Shown here: positions 51,173 to 60,191 of the stretch, in pieces
How positions within the stretch are numbered: the stretch's first letter is position 1
How the letters are laid out: the number at the start of each line of letters is the position of its first letter
Assembly (NCBI GenBank): GCA_902802325.1
Contig: CADCLV010000006.1
Span: forward strand, 1 to 60,299
Origin: Oscillospiraceae bacterium
GTDB lineage: Bacteria; Bacillota; Clostridia; Saccharofermentanales; Saccharofermentanaceae
Direction of reading: 5' to 3'
Length of the DNA: 60,299 nt
Made by a program: the position numbers and the translations under genes
The notes under the pieces: generated by a model
The model's database searches: none
What the model saw: the letters and a program-made list of their open reading frames with translations, nothing else
Told to the model about the DNA's origin: nothing

Positions 51173-53083
51173 ATGAGAAAACCTGAAAATGTTCGCTATG
51201 AAAACCAGTTCTACCGTCCGCACCGTGTGGGCAGCAACCGGAGTATCTATATCCTGTTTGGTGTGACGGTGGCCTTAGTCGTTTCGACTGTGGTATTAGG
51301 CATCTTTGCCCTGAAGGGATCGAAAAAGGATCTGTCGAATGACTCTTCTTCGTCTGCCTCTTCGGAGACCCAGCTCACAGATGAGCAGGGAGGACTGATC
51401 ACTTTTGATCCGACCGATGTTTCCGAGACGGAAAGTACACCTGCCGGTCCGAATGAACTTCAAAACCCGAATCTGTATCCGGCTACGGTACTGATGAACG
51501 TGCCGATCGGGAAACCGGTCGATACTTATGCTCCTTCCGCAAGAGGCGTAAATCAGACGATCTTCAACCAGAGCGGAGAGATCGGTTCTTTTGCCAGAAA
51601 TCCGGAGATCCATTTTGGCGATCCGCTGAACTATCAGCAGTTTGCCGGTATCCTGACATTCCGTGGAAATAACTTCCGTAACTGCGCATCCTGGGGCTAC
51701 GCCAATATCGATCCGACAAAGCCGGAAGGTGAGCACTTCGAAAAGGTTTGGGAATTTACGGAGATGCAGTGGAAATCCACACCGCTTTCTTCTTCCTGGA
51801 GCTGGGTCGGCGCCGGATGGACAGGTCAGCCTCTGGCTGTACGCTGGGGCTACGATATGCAGCAGACAATGAATCTGTATCCGGATAAGAAATCCAAAGA
51901 GAATCTTACCGAAATCATTCTGGCATCCCAGGACGGACATGTATATTTTCTGGATCTGGATGACGGACAGAAGACAAGAGACCCGATCAATGTCGGTGCC
52001 ACGATCAAAGGTACACCGGCTGTGGATCCCCGCGGCTATCCGCTTCTTTACGTCGGACAGGGTGACGATAACGGTACCCGCGGCGAAGTCGGCTATCGTA
52101 TCTACAGCCTTCTTAACGGAGAACTTCTCCACTTTGAGCCGGGTCTGGATTCCCGTGCTTACAGAAGTAACTGGGGCGCATGTGACTCCTCGCCGATCAT
52201 TGACGGAAATGCGGATACGTTGATCTACCCCAGTGAAAACGGAATGATCTATACCATGAAACTGAATACGGATTACCGTCCGGATCTGGGCAAGATCACC
52301 GTCTCTCCGGAGACCACGGTTTACCGTTATAGCGTGGAAGGCCAGAGTGGCGGACAGTTCGGTATTGAAAGCTCCATGTCCATTTACGATCACTATGGCT
52401 GGTGCTCCGATAACGGTGGTAACCTCCTTTGCATCGACCTTAATTCCATGCAGATGGTATGGTCCCGAAGACTGGACGATGACTCGGATGTTACGCCTGT
52501 CATTGAAGAAGAAAACGGTCATGTTTACCTTTATACCGGTACGGAAGTCGACTGGCAGAATGAGGCCGGCGGCGATTATCAGGGCCAGGCCTTCACTTAT
52601 AAGATCGATGCCATGACCGGTGAGACCGTATGGCAGACATCCCAGGGCTGCTATACCCATAACGGCGATGTTTCCAGTGATGATATCAACGGCGGTATGC
52701 TCGGTACTCCGATCATGGGCAAGAAGTCTATCTCGAATCTGGTCATTTTCTCTTACTGCATGACCAAGAATGTTTCTTACGGAAATGCACTGGTGGCCTA
52801 CGATAAGACGACAGGTAACGAGGTATGGCGGTACGATTGGAATACCTACACCTGGAGTTCGCCGGTGGATGTGTACGATAAGGACGGCAATGCGTATATC
52901 GTCGTCTTTGACAGCCAGGGACAGGGTCATCTGGTAGATGGTTCCACAGGAAAGCGCATCGGTCTGATCCAGGGCTTAAAGCAGGATACGCTTGGAAACT
53001 TTGAGGCATCTCCGATCGTGGTGGATGACATGGTCGTGATCGCCCAGCGTTCTCCGGCTATTTATGGAGTGAAGATCTCGTAG
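51173..53083 (+). CDS. Membrane-anchored beta-propeller (PQQ-like repeat) protein
   Basis: A 636-residue protein. A TM anchor at residues about 25-47 is followed by a Ser/Thr/Glu-rich spacer (about 50-85). The rest is an external domain with PQQ-type propeller blades: ASQDGHVYFLDLDDGQ, STGKRIGLIQG, YDKTTGNEVWRYDW and DAMTGETVWQT. ATVDPRG-like and GTPAVDPRGYPLLYVG elements mark other blades. It probably binds a wall polymer or protein partner rather than PQQ itself. The gene is alone between two terminators. Confidence 0.88.
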   Translation: MRKPENVRYENQFYRPHRVGSNRSIYILFGVTVALVVSTVVLGIFALKGSKKDLSNDSSSSASSETQLTDEQGGLITFDPTDVSETESTPAGPNELQNPNLYPATVLMNVPIGKPVDTYAPSARGVNQTIFNQSGEIGSFARNPEIHFGDPLNYQQFAGILTFRGNNFRNCASWGYANIDPTKPEGEHFEKVWEFTEMQWKSTPLSSSWSWVGAGWTGQPLAVRWGYDMQQTMNLYPDKKSKENLTEIILASQDGHVYFLDLDDGQKTRDPINVGATIKGTPAVDPRGYPLLYVGQGDDNGTRGEVGYRIYSLLNGELLHFEPGLDSRAYRSNWGACDSSPIIDGNADTLIYPSENGMIYTMKLNTDYRPDLGKITVSPETTVYRYSVEGQSGGQFGIESSMSIYDHYGWCSDNGGNLLCIDLNSMQMVWSRRLDDDSDVTPVIEEENGHVYLYTGTEVDWQNEAGGDYQGQAFTYKIDAMTGETVWQTSQGCYTHNGDVSSDDINGGMLGTPIMGKKSISNLVIFSYCMTKNVSYGNALVAYDKTTGNEVWRYDWNTYTWSSPVDVYDKDGNAYIVVFDSQGQGHLVDGSTGKRIGLIQGLKQDTLGNFEASPIVVDDMVVIAQRSPAIYGVKIS

Positions 53084-53109
53084 TTTTATCCGATATCAGG
53101 TAAATGAAG

Positions 53110-53139
53110 AAGAGGGGCGTCATGTTGACGCCTCTTTTT
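53110..53139 (+). terminator. Terminator of the beta-propeller gene
   Basis: AGAGGGGCGTCA and TGACGCCTCT pair around TGT, followed by five T. Confidence 0.93.
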
Positions 53140-53283
53140 GTTTCTATGACAGTTAAAGGGTATGATTCTCAAATTAAATTGTTTACAATCTGTTGAAGAA
53201 TCAAATGATCTTTGCTCGTATAATGAAGTTAATCATACAGGGGGATATGACGGTGTTTTTACTGTCATTTTGGGGGATCGCAT

Positions 53284-55419
53284 ATGGGTAGTAAAGCGGG
53301 TAAACCGAAGTTGTCAGACCCATCGTCTATAAAAAAACAAAGTCATAAGAAGGTCGTTTTATTCGTCCTTCTGATCGTGTTTTACATTCTGGTAGCTTTT
53401 GTAACGAATCAGGCTGCCCGTTCGCAGGTAGTGATCGAGGTTGGAGACAGCCGGCTCCCGATGAATGCTTTTGCCGGCGTTTTATCTTCACTGAGCAGTG
53501 TAATATTGATCCTTCTGGTGGTGCTTTTTCATAAGCAGGGTCTGATCACATCGCTGATCATTATTGCGTGTCAGTGGCCGATTATGATCCAGGGCATTAT
53601 CAGGCACCGGAATCTTCAAAGTATTCCGGGACTATTCGCAAGTGTCTTTACCATTATTGCCACATTTGCTATCTATGCCGGTATTAAGCAGATCGAAGAC
53701 CTGCAGTCTAAAGAGATCCGGTATCTGGAAAAGCAGAAACTTCTGTCCCAGAGGCTTTTTGAGCAGACTTCCACCTCTCTTGTAAATGCCATTGATGCAA
53801 AGGATACCTATTCCCGAGGCCATTCCGTACGTGTGGCCGAGTATTCCGTGAAAATCGCTAGAGCCATGGGAAAAAGTGAGGACGAAGTCATGCGGATCTA
53901 CTATGCCGCTCTTCTTCATGATGTAGGTAAAATCGGTATTCCCGATACCATTATCAACAAGAAAGGAAAACTGACGGATGAGGAATTTGATTCGATCCGC
54001 GAGCATCCGGTATTTGGTAACCAGATCCTAAGCAGTATCGGAGATTATCCGTATATCAGCATCGGCGCACATTTCCACCACGAGCGGTATGATGGAAAAG
54101 GGTATCCGGAAAAACTGAAAGGCGACGATATTCCGGAGATCGCAAGAATCATTGCCGTGGCTGATTCTTATGATGCGATGACTTCGAACCGAAGCTACAG
54201 AGATGCACTTCCGCAGCAGAAGGTCCGGGAGGAGATCCTGAAGAATGCCGGCACACAGTTTGATCCGGAAGTGGCGAAGGTGATGGTATCCATTATCGAC
54301 CAGGATGTGGATTATCTTCTGAAAGAAAGAAACACGGTGCAGGAGCTTTCCGGGAGGAGCAGCATCTATTGCGATGAGTATGAATCTGAAGTGTCTGAAG
54401 GCATTATACTTCCACCCGTGACTACCAAGATCCGGTTTGATTATTCTTCCGAAGTCAAGGGAACGACGAAAGTCACGGCGCCGACCTTGATCCTTTTTGA
54501 TTCCCAGGATGCCCGTGTGCATCGTGATCCGGATGCGGTTCGGGATCTGAACTATTTTGAGTTCGGGACCATTCGATTGGATGGGCAGTATAAATGCGAA
54601 GAAGCCAGAAAGATGGAAACTAAAGTGATCAATCAGGCCAAGTCAAAACTCCGGCTGACCGGAAGAATCAGAAGACAGTATGCATTGGAGGCTATCCGCT
54701 ATGCAGATCACTTGCGGATCCGCATTACGGAAGGCGAGAATATTATGGAAGTCACTGTGGCATTACCGGATTCCACCAGATTTTCCTATATTGCTCTGAC
54801 AGGAGAAAAGTGTGAGATCTCCAATCTTTCCATCAGCCGGGATTATGAACGGATCAAGGAAGATGCGATTCCGCGTATCGCCGAAAAGATCAGTTATATA
54901 GACGGTCCTCAGGGACAGATCCCGAATGTGCAGATCGACGGATTCCGTATGGCTTATTCGGAGCCGGTCCCGATCAAAGAGAATATGAAGATCAGCTTCC
55001 ATACTATGAGTCTTCCGACGTCCCGACTCATCTGGCACTGTCCATATGTTGATATTTTCCATTCCGATGACGGGAAAGTCAAAGGAGAAAACTATCAAGA
55101 ATATGCTTTGATCCGTCTCGATGGAGAGAACTGGTACGATAAAATAATAGCTGACAACCAGCTTTCTGTGGATATGACTTCTTCTTTTCGAAGCTGGCAT
55201 GACTGGAAAGCTGACAATAAAGCAGGATATGACTGTGAGATCACCGTCGAAAGGACCGGAAACAAGATTATTCTGACTACCGAGAATCTTGGCGTGAAGG
55301 TGCATAATATCACCACGGTCCTGGACGGAAATGACGAGATCTATCTGGCATTGACCGGAGACCAGTGTGCGATCACGAATATCCGTCTTAATACGAACGG
55401 GACCATTGACATGGCCTGA
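53284..55419 (+). CDS. HD-GYP phosphodiesterase with four TM helices and a duplicated C-terminal beta domain
   Basis: A 711-residue protein. Four hydrophobic helices (about residues 24-45, 58-80, 86-104 and 115-135) lead through a short coiled coil to an HD-GYP domain (about 165-345). Its metal and substrate motifs are intact: H212-D213 in LLHDVGKIGIPD, HHERYDGKGYP (H265-P275) and ADSYDAMTSNRSYR. HD-GYP enzymes hydrolyse cyclic di-GMP. Residues about 380-705 hold two related beta-rich units, with GTIRLDGQY / ALIRLDGEN near 426 and 606 and ALTGEKCEISNLSI / ALTGDQCAITNIRL near 502 and 688. I know no HD-GYP protein with such a tail. TATAAT is at 53219-53224. Confidence 0.9.
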   Translation: MGSKAGKPKLSDPSSIKKQSHKKVVLFVLLIVFYILVAFVTNQAARSQVVIEVGDSRLPMNAFAGVLSSLSSVILILLVVLFHKQGLITSLIIIACQWPIMIQGIIRHRNLQSIPGLFASVFTIIATFAIYAGIKQIEDLQSKEIRYLEKQKLLSQRLFEQTSTSLVNAIDAKDTYSRGHSVRVAEYSVKIARAMGKSEDEVMRIYYAALLHDVGKIGIPDTIINKKGKLTDEEFDSIREHPVFGNQILSSIGDYPYISIGAHFHHERYDGKGYPEKLKGDDIPEIARIIAVADSYDAMTSNRSYRDALPQQKVREEILKNAGTQFDPEVAKVMVSIIDQDVDYLLKERNTVQELSGRSSIYCDEYESEVSEGIILPPVTTKIRFDYSSEVKGTTKVTAPTLILFDSQDARVHRDPDAVRDLNYFEFGTIRLDGQYKCEEARKMETKVINQAKSKLRLTGRIRRQYALEAIRYADHLRIRITEGENIMEVTVALPDSTRFSYIALTGEKCEISNLSISRDYERIKEDAIPRIAEKISYIDGPQGQIPNVQIDGFRMAYSEPVPIKENMKISFHTMSLPTSRLIWHCPYVDIFHSDDGKVKGENYQEYALIRLDGENWYDKIIADNQLSVDMTSSFRSWHDWKADNKAGYDCEITVERTGNKIILTTENLGVKVHNITTVLDGNDEIYLALTGDQCAITNIRLNTNGTIDMA

Positions 55420-55466
55420 TTTTTCCGTTTTAATGAATTACCTATCAGGTTACTGGAATTTGCTGG

Positions 55467-55472
55467 TATAAT
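55467..55472 (+). promoter_or_regulatory. Extended -10 promoter of larE-tcdA-HAD
   Basis: TGG-TATAAT at 55464-55472, 40 bases before the larE ATG. A poor -35 is tolerable with an extended -10. Confidence 0.55.
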
Positions 55473-55511
55473 GTTGTCGGCGATGACCATTGCCGGAAAT
55501 GAGGAAAGATC

Positions 55512-56336
55512 ATGGACGCATTACATGAAAAGAAACAGAAACTGGAAACCTATCTGAAAGAACTGGGAAGCGTGGCCGTAGCTTTTTCTTCCGGCGTGGA
55601 TTCAACATTCCTTTTGAAGGTCGCAAAAGAAGTTCTTAACGATAACGTCTTTGCCGTGACGGCGAAATCCTGTTCTTTCCCGGGAAGAGAACTTTCGGAG
55701 ACAAAAGCATTCTGTAAAAAAGAAGGCATCCGACAGATCATTGTGGAATCGGAAGAACTGGATATCGATGGTTTCCGCCAGAATCCGAAGAACCGGTGCT
55801 ACTTATGTAAACATGAGCTTTTTACCAAGATTGGGAATATAGCGAAAGAAAACGGAGTGAAATATGTTGTCGAGGGTTCCAATATGGATGATCTCGGCGA
55901 TTACCGTCCCGGGCTTCAGGCCGTGGCGGAACTGGGTGTGAAAAGTCCGCTGCGGGAAGCAAAACTTACCAAAGAAGAAATCCGCCTTCTTTCTAAGGAA
56001 ATGGATCTTCCGACCTGGTCAAAGCCGTCTTTTGCCTGTCTGGCGTCCCGGTTTGTGTATGGAGAGACCATCAGCGAAGAAAAGCTTTCTATGGTAGATC
56101 AGGCAGAGCAATTGCTTCTGGATCTGGGATTTCATCAGGTACGTGTACGCATCCATGGAGATATGGCCAGAATCGAGATATTGCCGGATGAATTTCCCAA
56201 ACTCGTTTCAGAAGAGATAAGAGAAAAGGTGACTTCAAAACTTAAGGAAGTCGGCTTTTCATATGTGACTATGGACCTTCTGGGGTATCGGACCGGCAGC
56301 ATGAACGAGACGATCCTGAAAGACGGAAAGAACTGA
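55512..56336 (+). CDS. larE: LarE-type ATP-dependent sacrificial sulfur transferase
   Basis: A 274-residue PP-loop enzyme. The ATP loop is AFSSGVDSTFLL, and EGSNMDDLGDYRPG is the LarE signature. The sulfur-donor position C176 is in KPSFACLASRF. Two more cysteines, C96 and C99 in NRCYLCK, make three near the active site. LarE of Lactobacillus gives up its own Cys sulfur to build the nickel-pincer cofactor of lactate racemase, whereas three-Cys versions such as the Thermotoga one bind a [4Fe-4S] cluster and can act catalytically. No larA, larB or larC is in the window, so its client is unknown. GAGGAAAG precedes the ATG. Confidence 0.92.
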   Translation: MDALHEKKQKLETYLKELGSVAVAFSSGVDSTFLLKVAKEVLNDNVFAVTAKSCSFPGRELSETKAFCKKEGIRQIIVESEELDIDGFRQNPKNRCYLCKHELFTKIGNIAKENGVKYVVEGSNMDDLGDYRPGLQAVAELGVKSPLREAKLTKEEIRLLSKEMDLPTWSKPSFACLASRFVYGETISEEKLSMVDQAEQLLLDLGFHQVRVRIHGDMARIEILPDEFPKLVSEEIREKVTSKLKEVGFSYVTMDLLGYRTGSMNETILKDGKN

Positions 56337-56362
56337 AAAAGTACGAAAGAAGAGATGAAGCC

Positions 56363-57133
56363 ATGTTGAATGCATTTTCCAGAACCCAATTACTGATTGG
56401 ACAAGATGGAATCGAAACATTAAAGAATGCCCGTGTTGCTGTATTCGGTATTGGCGGTGTGGGCGGATATACCGTGGAAGCTCTGGCCAGAAGCGGAGTC
56501 GGCGCACTGGATCTGATCGATGACGATAAGGTCTGCCTGACGAATATCAACAGGCAGATCATTGCCACGAGAAAAAATATCGGAAAGTATAAGGTGGATG
56601 TAGCGGAGGAGCGGATCCATGATATCAATCCGGACTGTGTGGTAAGAACATATAAGACATTTTACATGCCGGATACGGCGGACCAGTTTGATTTTACTTC
56701 CTACGATTATGTTGTGGATGCCATCGATACCGTTACCGGAAAACTGGAACTGATCGAACAGGCAAAGAAGGCCGGAACGCCGATCATCAGCAGTATGGGA
56801 GCCGGAAATAAAATGGACCCGACCGCTTTTGAGGTCACAGATCTTTATAAGACATCTGTCTGTCCGCTTGCCAAGGTCATGCGAAGAGAATGCAAAAAAA
56901 GAGGCATCAGATCTCTCAAAGTCGTGTATTCTAAAGAAGAGCCGATCCGGCCTTTGGAGGATATGTCCATTTCCTGCAGGAGCCATTGTGTATGCCCGCC
57001 GGGCACCGTCCGGAAATGCACGGAAAGAAGAGATATTCCGGGGTCAAATGCTTTTGTCCCGTCAGTGGTGGGATTGATCATCGGTGGGGAAGTCATTAAA
57101 GATCTGATCCACTACGAGAAGGAGAAACAATGA
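56363..57133 (+). CDS. tcdA: tRNA threonylcarbamoyladenosine dehydratase (E1-like)
   Basis: A 256-residue ThiF/E1-like ATPase. The ATP loop is VFGIGGVGGYTVEALARSGVG, and LIDDDKVCLTNINRQI with the Arg-Asn-like NRQ follows. VVDAIDTVTGKLELI and GSNAFVPSVVGLIIG match TcdA rather than ThiF or MoeB. It cyclises t6A to ct6A in ANN-decoding tRNAs. It lies 26 bases after larE and overlaps the HAD gene by four bases. Confidence 0.94.
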   Translation: MLNAFSRTQLLIGQDGIETLKNARVAVFGIGGVGGYTVEALARSGVGALDLIDDDKVCLTNINRQIIATRKNIGKYKVDVAEERIHDINPDCVVRTYKTFYMPDTADQFDFTSYDYVVDAIDTVTGKLELIEQAKKAGTPIISSMGAGNKMDPTAFEVTDLYKTSVCPLAKVMRRECKKRGIRSLKVVYSKEEPIRPLEDMSISCRSHCVCPPGTVRKCTERRDIPGSNAFVPSVVGLIIGGEVIKDLIHYEKEKQ

Positions 57134-57720
57134 TTAGAAATGTCGTTTTAGATATGGGAAATGTACTTTTCGATTTCGATCCGGAAGTTCCGCTTTCTGA
57201 GTTCTGTTCTTCGGAAGAAGAGAAGGAGATCATAAGAAAAGAACTGTTTCTTGCTCCGGAGTGGCTGATGGCCGACCGTGGCGTCATTAAGGATAAAGAC
57301 CGGTACGATCTGGTGAAGGTGCGTGTGCCGGAAAAGCATCACGAAGCACTTCGTAATTGTGCCGATCACTGGGACATTTGCATGCACCCCCTTTCCGGTG
57401 CCAAAGAATTCTGTGAGTATGTAAAAGAGAAGGGCTACGGGATCTACATCCTATCCAACGCCAGCGATCTGTTTTATGATTACTTCCCGAGATTGCTGCC
57501 GCTGTCTTTCTTTAATGGGGTATTTGTCTCTTCGGATTATCTTCTTTTGAAGCCGGAAGTGGAGATCTACCGTACATTTTTGGATAAGTACGGCTTAAAG
57601 GGGGAAGAGTGCCTGTTTGTAGATGACCGGAAAGAGAATGTTGACGGAGCGGAAAAAGCCGGTATGCATGGCTTTCAGTTTCAAAACGACTACGAGGCGG
57701 TAAAGAAGCTTCTTTCCTGA
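57130..57720 (+). CDS. HAD-superfamily hydrolase, subfamily IA
   Basis: A 196-residue phosphatase-like protein. Motif I is VLDMGNVLF, with the nucleophile Asp8 and Gly10 (D-M-G instead of D-x-D at the third position, common in the YihX-like group). Motif II is ILSNAS, motif III is the conserved Lys in LKPEVEIY, and motif IV is FVDDRKENVDGA. It is probably a small sugar-phosphate or nucleotide phosphatase. The start overlaps the tcdA stop. A terminator follows. Confidence 0.93.
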   Translation: MIRNVVLDMGNVLFDFDPEVPLSEFCSSEEEKEIIRKELFLAPEWLMADRGVIKDKDRYDLVKVRVPEKHHEALRNCADHWDICMHPLSGAKEFCEYVKEKGYGIYILSNASDLFYDYFPRLLPLSFFNGVFVSSDYLLLKPEVEIYRTFLDKYGLKGEECLFVDDRKENVDGAEKAGMHGFQFQNDYEAVKKLLS

Positions 57721-57784
57721 TGTAAAAAATCGCAGGAAATCTTTCTGAATTTTATCTCGTTCTACTGTGAAAATAGATAAAAGA

Positions 57785-57814
57785 CGACTCCGGGAACCTT
57801 CCCGGAGTTGTTTT
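57785..57814 (+). terminator. Terminator of the larE operon
   Basis: CGACTCCGGGAA, CC loop, TTCCCGGAGTTG, then four T. Confidence 0.9.
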
Positions 57815-57934
57815 AATCACGGTATTTTCGGCCATGGCAACTTGATACAACGAAATGGCAAAATAGTGGTATTTTCTTTCAAAGAAGAGGTGTATCATTC
57901 AACATCGAGATAGAGCGAAATATAAGGAGAGACA

Positions 57935-59347
57935 ATGGGTAAGAAGAAAACAGTTGTCATAGATGAGAAGACACCGCTTCTGCTTTTGGCGGGACCGATG
58001 TTTATCGAGCTTTTCCTCAACACGATGCTCAATAATGTCGACACGATCATGTTGAGCCACTACGATGAATTTGCCGTAGGTGCGATCGGAAACGCCAATA
58101 CCATTATGTTCATGATGAACATTCTCTTTAATGTCATTGCCACGGCCACCAGTGTTGTCGTAGCCCAGTATCTTGGTGCCAAGCGCCATGACAAAATGAA
58201 TATGATCTATACTCTGGCGATCGCGGTCAATTTCGTGATCGGCCTGGTCTTGAGCGGTGCTTTTTGCGCAGCCAATCCTTTGATCATGAATTTCCTTCAT
58301 GTATCGAAGGAGATGCGCCCCTATTCCATGATCTACATCTATATCGTTGGCGGCGGCGGATTCCTTCTTGCGGTCTTTAATGTAATGGTGCAGATCTTAA
58401 GGTGTAACGGCTATACCAAGATCGGTATGTGGGTGTCGCTGGCCATCAATATCGTCAATATTGCCGGTAACTATCTGTTCCTTTACGGACCTTTGAAGTT
58501 TATGGAAATGGGTGTGGCCGGTGTTGCCATCTCGACAGTATTTGCCCGTTTCCTGGCAGTCATTGCGGTATTTATCTTCTTCTTTGCCACGAGAACAGGT
58601 AAGATCTCCCTTCGTTACCTTAGACCTTTCCCGAAGAATCTGCTGGTGAAGATGATCAAGATCGGACTTCCGACAGCCGGCGAGAATCTGACCTACAACC
58701 TGTATCAGACCACACTTCTTTCTTTTGTAAACGGTATGGGAAATGATGCAGTGAATGCCAGGGCCTACTGTAATACACTGATCTCCTTTGCCATGATCTT
58801 TTCCAACGCCTGTGCCATGTCTACCCAGATTATTACGGGACATCTGGTGGGCGCCGGAAAGCAGGAACAGGCCTATAAGCGCGTATTTAAGACGCTTCGT
58901 ACATCCATGCCGATCACGATCGCTTTAGCTACGGTAAATGCACTTTTGTGCCGCTATACGCTTCAGATCTTTACGGATAACCAGCACATTATCGCACTGG
59001 GACAAATGATCATGTTCGTGGATATTTTCGTCGAGGCCGGGCGGTGCCTCAATATGACTTTTGTCAGCAGCCTCAAAGCTGCCGGTGCCTACGTGTTCCC
59101 GCTGATCATGGGTATCCTCTGTAACTGGGGATTAGGACTTTCCACAGGATATACGGTGGGAGTCGCCATGGGTGTCGGCGTGGCCGGAATCTTTGCCGGG
59201 ACGGCGACCGATGAATGCATCCGCGGACTGATCGTGATGTATTACTGGTATAAGAAAAAGTGGTTCGGAAAATCCGTGGTGGAAAAGAAAGAACGCGTGA
59301 AACTGGAAGAACATGCAAAATTAGAAGAGCAGCATTCCGTCACCTGA
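57935..59347 (+). CDS. MATE-family efflux transporter (third of three)
   Basis: A 470-residue, 12-TM transporter. PLLLLAGPMFIELFLNTML and NNVDTIMLSHY (two pieces of the opening), VAQYLGAKRHDKMN and ITGHLVGAGKQEQAYK mark the two halves. The C-terminal tail of about 35 residues is very charged (KKERVKLEEHAKLEEQ), unlike the other two copies. ATAAGGAGAG precedes the ATG. Arms TTGATACA (about 57841) and TGTATCA (about 57892) flank the promoter region. A weak hairpin (AACCCC...GGGGTT) lies at about 59372-59401. Confidence 0.93.
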   Translation: MGKKKTVVIDEKTPLLLLAGPMFIELFLNTMLNNVDTIMLSHYDEFAVGAIGNANTIMFMMNILFNVIATATSVVVAQYLGAKRHDKMNMIYTLAIAVNFVIGLVLSGAFCAANPLIMNFLHVSKEMRPYSMIYIYIVGGGGFLLAVFNVMVQILRCNGYTKIGMWVSLAINIVNIAGNYLFLYGPLKFMEMGVAGVAISTVFARFLAVIAVFIFFFATRTGKISLRYLRPFPKNLLVKMIKIGLPTAGENLTYNLYQTTLLSFVNGMGNDAVNARAYCNTLISFAMIFSNACAMSTQIITGHLVGAGKQEQAYKRVFKTLRTSMPITIALATVNALLCRYTLQIFTDNQHIIALGQMIMFVDIFVEAGRCLNMTFVSSLKAAGAYVFPLIMGILCNWGLGLSTGYTVGVAMGVGVAGIFAGTATDECIRGLIVMYYWYKKKWFGKSVVEKKERVKLEEHAKLEEQHSVT

Positions 59348-59505
59348 TAAATACTCCGAAATAATGAAGTGAACCCCTGAAGTGAAACATACTTTGGGGG
59401 TTTCCGGTAGAAGGTGTTTTTTATATTAATCACGGGGGAGTGTGGTATACTCCAATTAGCCGTTATGAAACGTATTTCAGCGTAAGGATGATAAGGAGAA
59501 ACAGA

Positions 59506-59982
59506 ATGAACTTTGAAACAGATATATTCACGGTTTTCGATAAGAAATGGGCACTTTTGACAGCAGGAAAAAAAGATGATTTCAACACCATGACCATCTC
59601 CTGGGGCGGTATGGGTACACTCTGGGGAAAGCCGGTCGTTACATCTTACGTGCGTACGTCCCGCTATACCCATGAGTTCCTGGATAAAAATGAATTCTTT
59701 ACGGTCAGCTTCTATCCGGAAGAATATAAGAAGACACTCGGGATCCTTGGATCAAAATCGGGACGGGACATCGATAAGATGCATATCGAAGGACTGACAG
59801 CGGAAGTAGTCGGGGACTCCATAAGCTTTAAAGAAGCGGAGATCACACTTCTGTGCAGAAAACTCTGTCTCCAGCCTATTGATCCGAAAAACATGAATCC
59901 GGATATTGCGCAGCAGTTCTATTCGGCGGATGCTCCCCACGATATGTACATTGGCGAGGTTGTGGACATCATCCGGAAATAA
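59506..59982 (+). CDS. Flavin reductase-like protein (FMN-binding split barrel)
   Basis: A 158-residue protein of the flavin reductase / high-molecular-weight FMN-binding class. WALLTAGKKDDFNTMTISWGG, cited as the entry to the split barrel, then TSYVRTSRYTHEFL and FFTVSFYPEEYKKTLGILG are typical. It binds FMN and may reduce flavins or serve as an electron carrier. I chose the ATG at 59506 with ATAAGGAGA upstream. TATACT at 59446-59451 is a possible -10. Confidence 0.9.
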   Translation: MNFETDIFTVFDKKWALLTAGKKDDFNTMTISWGGMGTLWGKPVVTSYVRTSRYTHEFLDKNEFFTVSFYPEEYKKTLGILGSKSGRDIDKMHIEGLTAEVVGDSISFKEAEITLLCRKLCLQPIDPKNMNPDIAQQFYSADAPHDMYIGEVVDIIRK

Positions 59983-60021
59983 AGTGCTTTTTCAAACTGA
60001 AAAACTATTTCGAGAATACGT

Positions 60022-60050
60022 TTGTTGTGCATTTCTGAAAGTGCTACAAT
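60022..60050 (+). promoter_or_regulatory. Promoter of the truncated HD-hydrolase gene
   Basis: TTGTTG (60022-60027), 17 bases, TACAAT (60045-60050), with an upstream TGC that gives an extended -10. Confidence 0.6.
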
Positions 60051-60090
60051 TGACCTATTGAATAAATAGGTGAAAAGGAAGGCTGACTTA

Positions 60091-60165
60091 ATGATCTCAA
60101 GAGAAGAAGCATTTGCACTACTGAAAAAATATAATCAGGATGGCTTATTTCAGTTTGACAGTTGA
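60091..60165 (+). pseudogene. Truncated N-terminus of an HD-domain hydrolase
   Basis: A 24-codon frame, MISREEAFALLKKYNQDGLF and four further residues, with AAGGAAGG before the ATG. The first 16 or so residues look like the start of HDIG-type hydrolases (MISREEALELLKKYN...), which normally continue with F-H-x-x-H-A-x-T-V-E. Here similarity stops near 60147 and a TGA follows. It has its own promoter and ribosome site, so it looks like a once-real gene cut by an insertion or deletion. Because the match is from memory and short, a genuine small peptide is the alternative. Confidence 0.55.
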
Positions 60166-60191
60166 CAAACAAATGTTCTGTTTTGTATAAT
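60162..60191 (+). promoter_or_regulatory. Strong promoter with LexA-like box at the right edge
   Basis: TTGACA (60162-60167), 18 bases, TATAAT (60186-60191). The spacer holds CAAACAAATGTTCT (60166-60179), which differs at three of 14 positions from the Gram-positive SOS box CGAACATATGTTCG. Confidence 0.6.

Noticed and set aside
51296..52930. A 544-codon open frame antisense to the beta-propeller gene
   Set aside because: Same reason: no start signal, no family resemblance, and the sense frame is clearly real.
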